From an uncultured Rikenella sp. (GTDB lineage Bacteria > Bacteroidota > Bacteroidia > Bacteroidales > Rikenellaceae), in NCBI GenBank assembly GCA_910577885.1, contig CAJTNK010000055.1, forward strand, positions 1 through 11,882: a stretch of DNA of 11,882 bases, given 5' to 3'. Below the pieces are notes generated by a model, which searched no databases, had not been told where the DNA came from, and saw only the letters and a program-made list of their open reading frames with translations. Both the position numbers and the translations under genes were made by a program. The first letter of the stretch is position 1. The number at the start of each line of letters is the position of its first letter. This document shows positions 1 through 6,372 of the stretch, piece after piece.

Positions 1-361
1 AACGCGTCCGCCGCGGAGGCGGTGCCTCCCGGCACTCGGTATGGGCCATTCGGGCGAGAAAACATTCTTTGTCCGCGCGCCTGGGCGATTCATGCTATTT
101 TGCCAAGAGCAAAATAGTTGAATCGCTCTTAAGGCGTGGCGCGCGAGGTTTCTCGCCATATTTTGCAATATAAAACCCAGCAAAAGCCCCTGTGGTGCCG
201 CTCGGCACGCGAAAATTGGGTTTTGTTCGGCAACAAGCTAAAACTGCGCTCCCGCGCGGGGGCGCCTACTAAGGTCGAGAGAACCCCCGATAAAAGTCCC
301 GACGGGGCCTCGCGGCGAGCCGGCGATGCTGCGCATCGCATGGACCATCCGGCGAAAAAAC
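1..361. repeat. Left composite intergenic repeat, no gene
   Basis: I see no convincing gene in this stretch. It is filled with short dyads: GGAGGC/GCCTCC at 15-29, GTGCC/GGCAC at 22-35, the large palindrome at 74-145, AAAACCCA/TGGGTTTT at 172-224 enclosing GTGCCG/CGGCAC at 195-208, TTGTT/AACAA at 223-236, and GCGATGC/GCATCGC at 323-339. Several short blocks recur at the right edge of the window on the other strand: the 57-base core, GGTGCCGCTCGGCAC, CAACAAGC, AACTGCGCTC and CCGGCGAAAAAAC. A dispersed, mosaic intergenic repeat family is the simplest reading. The left boundary may lie outside the window. Confidence 0.7.
74..145. repeat. Large imperfect palindrome at the core of the left composite repeat
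   Basis: Nested inverted repeats are read directly. The inner arms are CTATTTTGC (95-103) and GCAAAATAG (109-117) around a 5-base loop. The next arms are GCGATTCA (85-92) and TGAATCGC (119-126), and the outer arms are CGCGCGCC (74-81) and GGCGCGCG (138-145). The 57 bases 95-151 return in reverse orientation at 11825-11881 with 52 identities by hand alignment. Three of the five differences lie in the hairpin loop, so both stems are intact. A recurring structured element is therefore more likely than a chance palindrome. Its function is unknown. Confidence 0.85.
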
Positions 362-388
362 GCCCCGAACGAAAAACTCATTCGAACC

Positions 389-421
389 GTTGCGGACGAT
401 CGAAATTTATTCGTACCTTTG
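389..421 (+). promoter_or_regulatory. Bacteroidota-type promoter of the fimbrillin-like lipoprotein gene
   Basis: TACCTTTG at 414-421 fits the Bacteroidota -7 consensus TAnnTTTG. GTTG at 389-392 is an acceptable -33 element with a 21-base spacer. Transcription would start near 427, leaving a leader of roughly 60 bases before the ATG at 490. No strong Shine-Dalgarno sequence is seen, as is usual in this phylum. Confidence 0.6.
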
Positions 422-489
422 CCGACAGATCGGGGCGACTCGCGCTTCCTTCGCGCGAACGGCTCGTGTAACATATCGGCACAGCGTTT

Positions 490-1695
490 ATGAAAAAAAA
501 CTCATTCGCAGGCACAGGCAAATCCCATGTCCATGTCGCACTCATGGCGACGGTTGGGGTAATCGGATCGGTGTGGCTTTCGGCGTGCACCAAAGAAAGG
601 TTTTCCGGGGCCGGAGGGCTCACCGGGGGTGAATCTACTTTCAACGTCTCGTTGCAGGCGGGAAGGTTCGTCGGAGCTTCTTCCGCAGGCGGGGCTTTGG
701 AGGAACGAAACCACGATCCGTCATCTCTATCTTCTCCTACTTCCACCAGGGTGATCCCGGCGACCGGGATGCACGAAGACCGAATGGAGAACATTTGGGT
801 CGTTCAGTTCGACGCTTCGGGCGGATGCGTGCGGAGTACGTATTATGCTTCGTACGATCCGGACAACTTCCCGGTGACCCTCTCGAACGGGACGAATCAA
901 ACGGTGGCGTTTGTGGCCAATACGTTCGATGCGGATCTTTTCGCGGGGTGTACCGAGAGCTGGGAGAGGTTCCGGGCGTTGACCCGGACCGTCTCGGAGG
1001 CGACCATCCACACCGGAACGGGAGCGGGCGACCGTTATCTGCCGATCTCGGGGATCTACCGCGGCGATATTACGGCCGCGGGGCTTCCGGCGGCGGTGCA
1101 GATGAAGCGCGCCGTGGCGAAGGTGCGGGTGACCTGGTCGGTCGATTTGGCGACGGCGGGCGATCGGTTTGTACCGACCGGACTGCGACTCTGTCAGGCC
1201 GCGACGACGCAAAGTTACCTGGAGCCGGGGGCTTCTTTTTCCGGCGGTGGGGGTGGAGTGGCGGCGGAGCTCTATCCGACTGCGGCGGCGGGTAATTTCG
1301 CTCCGTACGATGTGATGGACAATCCGGGGGCGGCGGGGAGTGCGACTTGGTATGTGGCCGAGAATCTGCGCGGGACGGGGAGCGGGACAACGGCGTTCGA
1401 CAAGAACGAGGCGACGGCTGCGGTGGGGCAGGGGGCTTTCTGCACCTATGTCGACTTGCAGGGGACTTACACTTTCGCCGGCGGGGAGACGGTGGAGCTG
1501 AGTTATAAATTCTACCTCGGGGGCGATGTGGCGGCGGATTATAACGTTCGGCGGAACAACTTCTATGACCTCACGGTGCGGATCGTGGGGGCGAATGCGG
1601 CGGATACCCGGATTTCGGTGACCTCGGCGGACGGAACGTGGGGCGTGGATGTCGAGGGGACGGGGAGTACGACGGGGGATGTGAAGTTCGACTGA
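490..1695 (+). CDS. Fimbrillin-like (DUF4906/Mfa-like) surface lipoprotein
   Basis: This 401-residue protein has a lipoprotein signal peptide: KK near the start, a hydrophobic stretch at about 16-30, and the lipobox LSAC with Cys33 as the likely acylated residue. The mature part contains EDRMENIWVVQFD (about 96-108) and MKRAVAKVRVTWS (about 185-197), both of the style seen in Bacteroidota fimbrillin and DUF4906-type proteins. Such proteins are exported as lipoproteins and form, anchor or tip fimbriae; the assignment rests on remembered family style, not a search. Many DUF4906 proteins are longer, so this may be a short member or a FimB/Mfa2-like anchor. The sequence is rich in Gly, Ala, Thr and Ser, and I see no enzyme motif. 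The gene stands alone, with its own promoter upstream and a terminator 27 bases after its stop. No other fimbrial gene is in the window. Confidence 0.65.
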   Translation: MKKNSFAGTGKSHVHVALMATVGVIGSVWLSACTKERFSGAGGLTGGESTFNVSLQAGRFVGASSAGGALEERNHDPSSLSSPTSTRVIPATGMHEDRMENIWVVQFDASGGCVRSTYYASYDPDNFPVTLSNGTNQTVAFVANTFDADLFAGCTESWERFRALTRTVSEATIHTGTGAGDRYLPISGIYRGDITAAGLPAAVQMKRAVAKVRVTWSVDLATAGDRFVPTGLRLCQAATTQSYLEPGASFSGGGGGVAAELYPTAAAGNFAPYDVMDNPGAAGSATWYVAENLRGTGSGTTAFDKNEATAAVGQGAFCTYVDLQGTYTFAGGETVELSYKFYLGGDVAADYNVRRNNFYDLTVRIVGANAADTRISVTSADGTWGVDVEGTGSTTGDVKFD

Positions 1696-1722
1696 GGCGG
1701 GTAAGCCGAGAGGGGATCAACG

Positions 1723-1773
1723 AAAAGAGATCGGGCATCGTTTCTCAACCGAAAACGATGCCCGATCTCTTTT
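1723..1773. terminator. Bidirectional intrinsic terminator between convergent genes
   Basis: A perfect 21-base inverted repeat (1723-1743 and 1753-1773) encloses a 9-base loop. The GC-rich core is GAGATCGGGCATCG. It is followed by a run of T on the plus strand and, because of the A run before it, by a shorter T run on the minus strand. It sits between the stop of the fimbrillin-like gene and the stop of tag, which converge here, so it can end transcription from both sides. Confidence 0.9.
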
Positions 1774-1810
1774 TTTTGTTGTCAGGCCCGTTGCGCGGCC
1801 GTCCCCCCTC

Positions 1811-2383
1811 TTATTCGTGTCGGCAGCGACAACCGATCAAGTGGTCGTTGATGAAGCCCGTCGCCTGAAGATGGGCATAGCAAATGGTGGTGCCGAAAAA
1901 CCGGAATCCCCGTTTTTTCATGTCGCGGCTCATGGCGTCCGACTCCGGCGACGAGGCCGGAAGCTCGCTCAGCGTACGAAACTCGTGGACGATCGGTCGG
2001 CCGGACGGAAAAAACGAGAGGGTATAGGCCTGGAAGCTCCCGAACTCGCGCTGGATCTCTAAAAAGAGTCGCGCATTGGCGATGGTCGCGCGGATTTTCA
2101 GCCGGTTCCGCACGATCCCCGGATCCTGCATCAGCCGGTCGACATCCTCGTCCGTCATCCGGGCCACGCGTTCCGGATCGAAGTCGCAGAATGCCCGCCG
2201 ATATCCCTCGCGTTTGCGGAGAATGGTCAGCCAGCTCAGCCCCGCTTGGGCGCTCTCCAGCACCAGAAACTCGAACAGCGTCCGGTCGTCCGTCACCGGC
2301 CGTCCCCACTCCCGGTCGTGGTAGCGTACGTACAATGGGTCGGTGCCACACCACCCGCATCGACCTTCGATTAAATCCTCCAT
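1811..2383 (-). CDS. tag: DNA-3-methyladenine glycosylase I
   Basis: This 190-residue protein matches the Tag family over its full length. Tag removes 3-methyladenine from alkylated DNA as the first step of base excision repair in the cytoplasm. The N-terminal RCGWCGTDPLYVRYHDREWG is typical. Cys9 and His22, with His181 and Cys185, have the same spacing as the four zinc ligands of E. coli Tag (Cys4, His17, His175, Cys179). Glu43 and Trp51 in FEFLVLESAQAGLSW correspond to the base-recognition Glu38 and Trp46. The gene lies 37 bases downstream of the dipeptidyl peptidase gene on the same strand. I see no clear promoter in that gap, so it is probably the last gene of the nadC operon. Its 3' end faces the shared terminator. 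Confidence 0.95.
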   Translation of the reverse strand: MEDLIEGRCGWCGTDPLYVRYHDREWGRPVTDDRTLFEFLVLESAQAGLSWLTILRKREGYRRAFCDFDPERVARMTDEDVDRLMQDPGIVRNRLKIRATIANARLFLEIQREFGSFQAYTLSFFPSGRPIVHEFRTLSELPASSPESDAMSRDMKKRGFRFFGTTICYAHLQATGFINDHLIGCRCRHE

Positions 2384-2420
2384 CTCGGTAATTTGTAATT
2401 AGTCAGACAAAACGACCGGT

Positions 2421-4607
2421 TTACAGCTCCTCCGCCACGAACTCGATCGCCCGACGCAACAAATGATCCCGCGAACTGCCCATCCCGTGGTTCTTGTCCG
2501 GGTAGATCGCCCACTCGAACCGCTTCCCGGCCCGTACCAGCTGTTCGATCATCTCATAGCTGTTCTGGATGTGTACATTGTCGTCTCCCGTACCATGGGC
2601 CAGCAGGAGCTTTCCTTTGAGCCGGTCGGCAAAGAAGATCGGGCTGTTGTCGTCGTATCCTGCGGCATTGTCCTGTGGCAAGCCGTTGTAGAGCTCCGTG
2701 TAGATGGTGTCGTAGAACCGCCACGAGGTCACCGGCGCCACCGCCACGGCCAGTGCGAAGACTTCGTTTCCCTTGAGTATGCAGTTCAGGGCCATGAAAC
2801 CGCCGAAGCTCCAGCCGTAGATCCCGATCCGCGCCGGATCGACATACGGCAGCGTTCCTAAATAGCGTGCCGCCGCTATTTGGTCCTGCACTTCGAGTCC
2901 TCCGAGGTTTCCGTAGGTGCATTTGCGGAACTCCTCGCCCCGGAATCCCGTCCCGCGTCCGTCCACGCACGCCACCAGGATCCCCTCCCGCACCAAAGCC
3001 GCCTCCCACGACCAACCCCAACGATCCGCCACCTGTTGCGATCCCGGTCCGCTGTACTGCGTCATCAGCACCCGATACCGCCGTGTGGAGTCGAAATCGG
3101 CCGGTTTCAGCCAGTAGCCGTTCAGGGTCACTCCCTCCGGCGTGGTGAAGGTGAAGAACTCCTTTCGCGGCAGCGTGTACTCGGCCTGGATCCGGTTCCG
3201 CAGCGCGGCGTTGTCCTCCAGCACCCGAACCGTCCGCCCGTCGGTGGTCCGCCGCAGCGTCACCACCGTCGGCGTGTCGGCGTTCGAGAAGTAGTCGATC
3301 CAGTACCGATAGCCCGGTCCGAAGACACCGTCGTGCATCCCTGCCTCGTCGTCGGCCGAGAGCTGCCGCTTGCCGCGGCCGTTCAGCCCCACGCTGTAGA
3401 CCCTCCGCCGGAGCGGCGAACCTTCGGTCGACTGGTAGTAGATCCGCCCGCTCTTCGGATCGATCCCGTACAGCGCCGTCACCTCCCACTCGCCCTCCGT
3501 CACCCGGTTCAGTAACCGGCCCGTCATATCATACCGGTACAAGTGCATCCATCCGTCTCGTTCGCTCTTGACCACGAACCCCGCGCCGTCCGGCAGAAAG
3601 GTCGCCGTCTCGTTGTTGATCCGCTCCACGTACCTCGGATTCCGCTCCTCGTAGAGTACGGAGGCTGAGCCGGTGGTCGGATCGGCCAGCAAGATCCGGT
3701 AATGATTTTGCTGTCGGTTGAGCCAGTGTACCGCCAGCTTCGATCCCTTGCTCTCCGTCGACCGTCCCCCCGTGGCCGTCCACTCGATCCGCGGCACATA
3801 AGTATCCGTGGTCTCCTGGCACAGATCTACCTCCACCGTCGTATCACCGTCAAACCGATAGACCCGGATCCCGACCGTCGAATTCTCTTCGCCCGCTTTC
3901 GGGTACTTGAAGTCGTAGTTCGTCGGGTACAATCCCCCCCGGAAAGTATTCATCGAGTACTCGCGCACGCCGCTCTCGTCGAACCGATAGAAGGCGATGG
4001 CATCCGACTCCGGCGACCACTCGTAAGCCCGCGAGAAGCTGTACTCCTCCTCGTAGACCCAGTCGGGAATGCCGTTGATAACGGCCCCCCGCCGCCCGTC
4101 GTGCGTGATTCGCCGCTCCTTCCCGTCGGCCAGGTCCACCACGAACAGGTCGTTGTCCCGCACGAACGCCGCCCGCCGCCCGTCCGGCGACAAAGTGGCC
4201 TCCTGCTGCTTGCCGTTGGGCGAGAGGGCTCGCAAATCACCCGTCGACCGGTCGTAGACATGGTATTCGGCCCGCGACGAGTGCCGGTAGATCGGCTCCC
4301 GTCCCGTGGCAAGCAGCACTTGGGTCCCGTCGGTCGAGAGTTCGTAGCCCGTCACCGCCGGAAACCCCGCCGGCCGCCGAAACACCGTGTCCACCAACAT
4401 CCCGTCGGCATACCGCCACCGCAGGACATGCCCGTTACTGAGCGTGGTGTAATGCTCGCCGTCGGCCATCGGCCGCAGCCCGTACACGCTCCGTGCCGCC
4501 AGCCGTCCCGCGGCGATGTCGTCGTACCCGATCTGCCGTTTCTGCCCTGCCGCCTGCACCGCTCCCAGCACAGCGACACCGACGATCATATACCGTATCC
4601 GTTTCAT
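2421..4607 (-). CDS. Dipeptidyl peptidase IV family serine peptidase (S9B)
   Basis: I chose the ATG at 4605-4607 because it is followed by a signal peptide: MKRIR, a hydrophobic core, then VQAAG at about 17-21. Longer in-frame starts run back into nadC and lack this. The protein has 728 residues, the usual size. An N-terminal beta-propeller region (about 40-480) precedes an alpha/beta-hydrolase domain. The propeller holds DWVYEEEYSFSRAYEWS; its glutamates (186-188) match the Glu pair that binds the substrate amino terminus in DPP4. The catalytic residues are Ser600 in GWSFGG, Asp675 (or 676) in HGTGDDNVH and His707 in DKNHGMG. YSGPGSQQ (about 518) supplies the likely oxyanion tyrosine. Such periplasmic enzymes remove dipeptides X-Pro or X-Ala from peptides. 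The start overlaps the nadC stop as ATGA, which suggests translational coupling. Confidence 0.93.
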   Translation of the reverse strand: MKRIRYMIVGVAVLGAVQAAGQKRQIGYDDIAAGRLAARSVYGLRPMADGEHYTTLSNGHVLRWRYADGMLVDTVFRRPAGFPAVTGYELSTDGTQVLLATGREPIYRHSSRAEYHVYDRSTGDLRALSPNGKQQEATLSPDGRRAAFVRDNDLFVVDLADGKERRITHDGRRGAVINGIPDWVYEEEYSFSRAYEWSPESDAIAFYRFDESGVREYSMNTFRGGLYPTNYDFKYPKAGEENSTVGIRVYRFDGDTTVEVDLCQETTDTYVPRIEWTATGGRSTESKGSKLAVHWLNRQQNHYRILLADPTTGSASVLYEERNPRYVERINNETATFLPDGAGFVVKSERDGWMHLYRYDMTGRLLNRVTEGEWEVTALYGIDPKSGRIYYQSTEGSPLRRRVYSVGLNGRGKRQLSADDEAGMHDGVFGPGYRYWIDYFSNADTPTVVTLRRTTDGRTVRVLEDNAALRNRIQAEYTLPRKEFFTFTTPEGVTLNGYWLKPADFDSTRRYRVLMTQYSGPGSQQVADRWGWSWEAALVREGILVACVDGRGTGFRGEEFRKCTYGNLGGLEVQDQIAAARYLGTLPYVDPARIGIYGWSFGGFMALNCILKGNEVFALAVAVAPVTSWRFYDTIYTELYNGLPQDNAAGYDDNSPIFFADRLKGKLLLAHGTGDDNVHIQNSYEMIEQLVRAGKRFEWAIYPDKNHGMGSSRDHLLRRAIEFVAEEL

Positions 4608-5461
4608 GCTTCGACCGCTTTGAGACTCATATCCAAACTCTTGATCTGGTGGGTCAGCGCCCCCACCGACACATAGTCCACGCCGCACTCGGCATAGGCC
4701 CTCAGGTTCTCGAGCGTGATCCCGCCCGAGCTTTCGGTCTCGGCCCGTCCGGCCACTCGCCGCACCGCCTCGCGGGTCTGTTCGACCGTGAAGTTGTCGA
4801 ACATGATCCGATCGGCCCCCCCCGCCGCAAACACCCGGTCGATGTCCTCCAACGAACGCACCTCGATCTCGATCTTCAGTGCTTTATTCTTCGCCTTGAG
4901 GTACGCCCGTGCGCCGCTGAGCGCCTTGTCGATCCCGCCCGCAAAGTCGATGTGGTTGTCCTTCAGCAGAATCATGTCGAACAACCCGATCCGATGGTTC
5001 TCGCCCCCGCCGATCCGGACTGCCATCTTCTCCAGCACCCGCATCCCGGGCGTCGTCTTCCGCGTGTCCAACACCTTGGTCTTCAACCCCCGCAGCGCGT
5101 CGGCATACACCGCCGTCTGCGTCGCCACCCCGCTCATCCGCTGCATGATGTTGAGGATCACCCGTTCGGACTGCAACAGGCTAATAAGGTTCCCTTCGAC
5201 GTAAAACGCCACGTCGCCCGGAGCCACCCGATCGCCGTCCCCCAGCTTCCGCTCGAACGTCACCGTCGGGTCCAACCGCCGAAAAACACGCTTCGCAACC
5301 TCCACCCCGGCCAATACCCCGGCCTGCTTCACCAACAACTTCATCCGCCCCCGCTCTCCGGCCGGAATCGAACTCAACGACGTATGGTCGCCGTCTCCGA
5401 TATCTTCCGCTATCGCCAACTCGATCAACCGATCCACAAACGATTCATATTCCTGCTTCAT
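4604..5461 (-). CDS. nadC: Nicotinate-nucleotide pyrophosphorylase (carboxylating), quinolinate phosphoribosyltransferase
   Basis: This 285-residue cytoplasmic enzyme converts quinolinate and PRPP to nicotinate mononucleotide, CO2 and pyrophosphate, the committing step of de novo NAD synthesis. Family motifs appear in order: EDIGDGDHTS (19-28), QRMSGVAT (107-114), LDTRKTTPGMR (131-141), GGGENHR (151-157), LLKDNH (165-170), ESSGGI (about 243-248) and VDYVSVGALTH near the C-terminus. The Arg, Lys and His residues in the middle motifs form the substrate phosphate and carboxylate site in known structures. Length and start are normal. It is the first gene of a leftward operon with the dipeptidyl peptidase (4-base overlap) and probably tag. 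The other de novo genes, nadA and nadB, are not in the window. No clear promoter could be assigned upstream. Confidence 0.97.
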   Translation of the reverse strand: MKQEYESFVDRLIELAIAEDIGDGDHTSLSSIPAGERGRMKLLVKQAGVLAGVEVAKRVFRRLDPTVTFERKLGDGDRVAPGDVAFYVEGNLISLLQSERVILNIMQRMSGVATQTAVYADALRGLKTKVLDTRKTTPGMRVLEKMAVRIGGGENHRIGLFDMILLKDNHIDFAGGIDKALSGARAYLKAKNKALKIEIEVRSLEDIDRVFAAGGADRIMFDNFTVEQTREAVRRVAGRAETESSGGITLENLRAYAECGVDYVSVGALTHQIKSLDMSLKAVEA

Positions 5462-5507
5462 GTCTGTATTTTATATTTTTTGTACGTGAATTAGACCGTG
5501 TCTGACT

Positions 5508-5740
5508 GTTCTTTTTGTGAACAAAAAGAACCAAAAAAACTTTAGCACGCATCCCGTTGGGATGCTTTGGCCGTGTCAGCCCGGTGCTTTGGGTGGGGCG
5601 TTCGGCGAGGCGCGTAATGCAATTACAACCTTAGCGCGCCCACGCCAAACGTCCCCACCCATGCCCTAAGGACTGCGGAGCCTCATACATAGCGTATGCT
5701 ATCTCAAAAGTTTTTGGTGCCGCTTTTTACAAAAAGCGGC
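5508..5740. repeat. Structured intergenic element with inverted terminal hairpins
   Basis: The nadC-rlmH gap (5462-5853) carries a compact palindromic element. Its left end is a perfect 11-base-arm hairpin (5508-5518/5521-5531) followed by CAAAAAAACTTTAG. Its right end, read on the other strand, is a 10-base-arm hairpin (5719-5728/5731-5740) followed by ACCAAAAACTTTTGAG. Both ends thus have the same layout in inverted orientation. Inside are GCATCCC/GGGATGC (5549-5565), a long interrupted stem of about 22 pairs (5591-5613 with 5634-5660) capped by GTAAT/ATTAC (5614-5626), and CATAC/GTATG near 5685-5699. An octamer ACTGTTCT occurs at 5505-5512 and 5749-5756. It resembles a MITE or an intergenic repeat unit. 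No gene is seen in it. Confidence 0.75.
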
Positions 5741-5809
5741 AGTTCCGTACTGTTCTACCACACATGCAAAAATAGGAAATAAAAACGAGAGGAATCGGGA
5801 TCGATTTTG

Positions 5810-5817
5810 TAGCTTTG
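5810..5817 (+). promoter_or_regulatory. Possible -7 element upstream of rlmH
   Basis: TAGCTTTG fits the Bacteroidota -7 consensus TAnnTTTG and lies 36 bases before the rlmH start. I find no good TTTG-like -33 element at the expected distance, so the call rests on the -7 box and its position. It lies outside the structured repeat, so rlmH transcription need not pass through that element. Confidence 0.4.
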
Positions 5818-5853
5818 CGGGAATAGCGAAAAAAGAGAGGAAAAAAACGAAGG

Positions 5854-6330
5854 ATGGTAATCGAGTTGTTGGTGGTCGGTAAGACCGTTGGGGGATGGTT
5901 GGAGAGCGGCATTCGGGAGTATACGGATCGGCTGGGGCATTACGTGCGTTTCGGGATGAGCGTGATTCCGGAGCTGAAGAACGCCCGGAGCCTCCGCGAA
6001 GAGCAGATCAAACAGACCGAAGGGGAGTTGATTTTGAGCCGCTTGGGGGGCGGCGATTATGTCGTGCTGCTGGACGAGGGGGGGCGGCAGCCGGAGGGCT
6101 CGGAGGGTTTTGCGGCGTGGTTGCAGCGGGTGATGAACCGGGGGACGCGTCGACTGGTTTTTGTGGTGGGCGGTGCGTACGGTTTTTCGGCGGCCGTTTA
6201 CGGGCGTGCCGATGAGAAGCTCTCGCTCTCAACCCTCACGTATTCGCACCAAATGGTGCGGGTGATTTTCGTCGAACAGCTCTACCGCGCTTTCACCATC
6301 CTGGCCGGCGAGCCCTACCACCATCGGTAG
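5854..6330 (+). CDS. rlmH: 23S rRNA (pseudouridine-1915-N3)-methyltransferase
   Basis: This 158-residue protein is a complete member of the RlmH family, SPOUT methyltransferases with a trefoil knot that bind S-adenosylmethionine and act as dimers. They methylate N3 of pseudouridine 1915 in helix 69 of 23S rRNA on assembled 70S ribosomes. The diagnostic parts are YVVLLDEGG (69-77), FVVGGAYGFS (103-112), LSLSTLTYSHQMVRV (123-137) and the C-terminal EQLYRAFTILAGEPYHH (141-157), which holds the knot and the active-site tail. The N-terminal VIELLVVGKT is also typical. The gene is divergent from nadC and lies 42 bases upstream of the histidine kinase on the same strand, so the two may be co-transcribed. 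Confidence 0.97.
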   Translation: MVIELLVVGKTVGGWLESGIREYTDRLGHYVRFGMSVIPELKNARSLREEQIKQTEGELILSRLGGGDYVVLLDEGGRQPEGSEGFAAWLQRVMNRGTRRLVFVVGGAYGFSAAVYGRADEKLSLSTLTYSHQMVRVIFVEQLYRAFTILAGEPYHHR

Positions 6331-6372
6331 GAGGGCGGCTTTCGGGTGTAACATGCAGAGCATCTTGTAGAT

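Noticed and set aside
1..361. CRISPR array or tRNA-like structure
   Set aside because: The repeats are palindromic, unequal in spacing and differ from each other. There is no regular repeat-spacer pattern and no cloverleaf with a CCA-type acceptor end.
136..471. A 111-codon open frame on the plus strand in the left repeat
   Set aside because: It runs across the hairpins of the repeat, has an Arg-rich composition without motif, and ends beyond the promoter of the next gene. Non-coding repeat sequence explains it better.
4608..4688. A longer N-terminus for the dipeptidyl peptidase, starting at 4688
   Set aside because: It would add 27 residues overlapping nadC and would bury the signal peptide that starts at the ATG at 4605-4607.
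4493..5494. A 333-codon open frame on the plus strand opposite nadC
   Set aside because: nadC is unmistakable on the other strand. The plus-strand product is Arg/His/Pro-rich without any motif.
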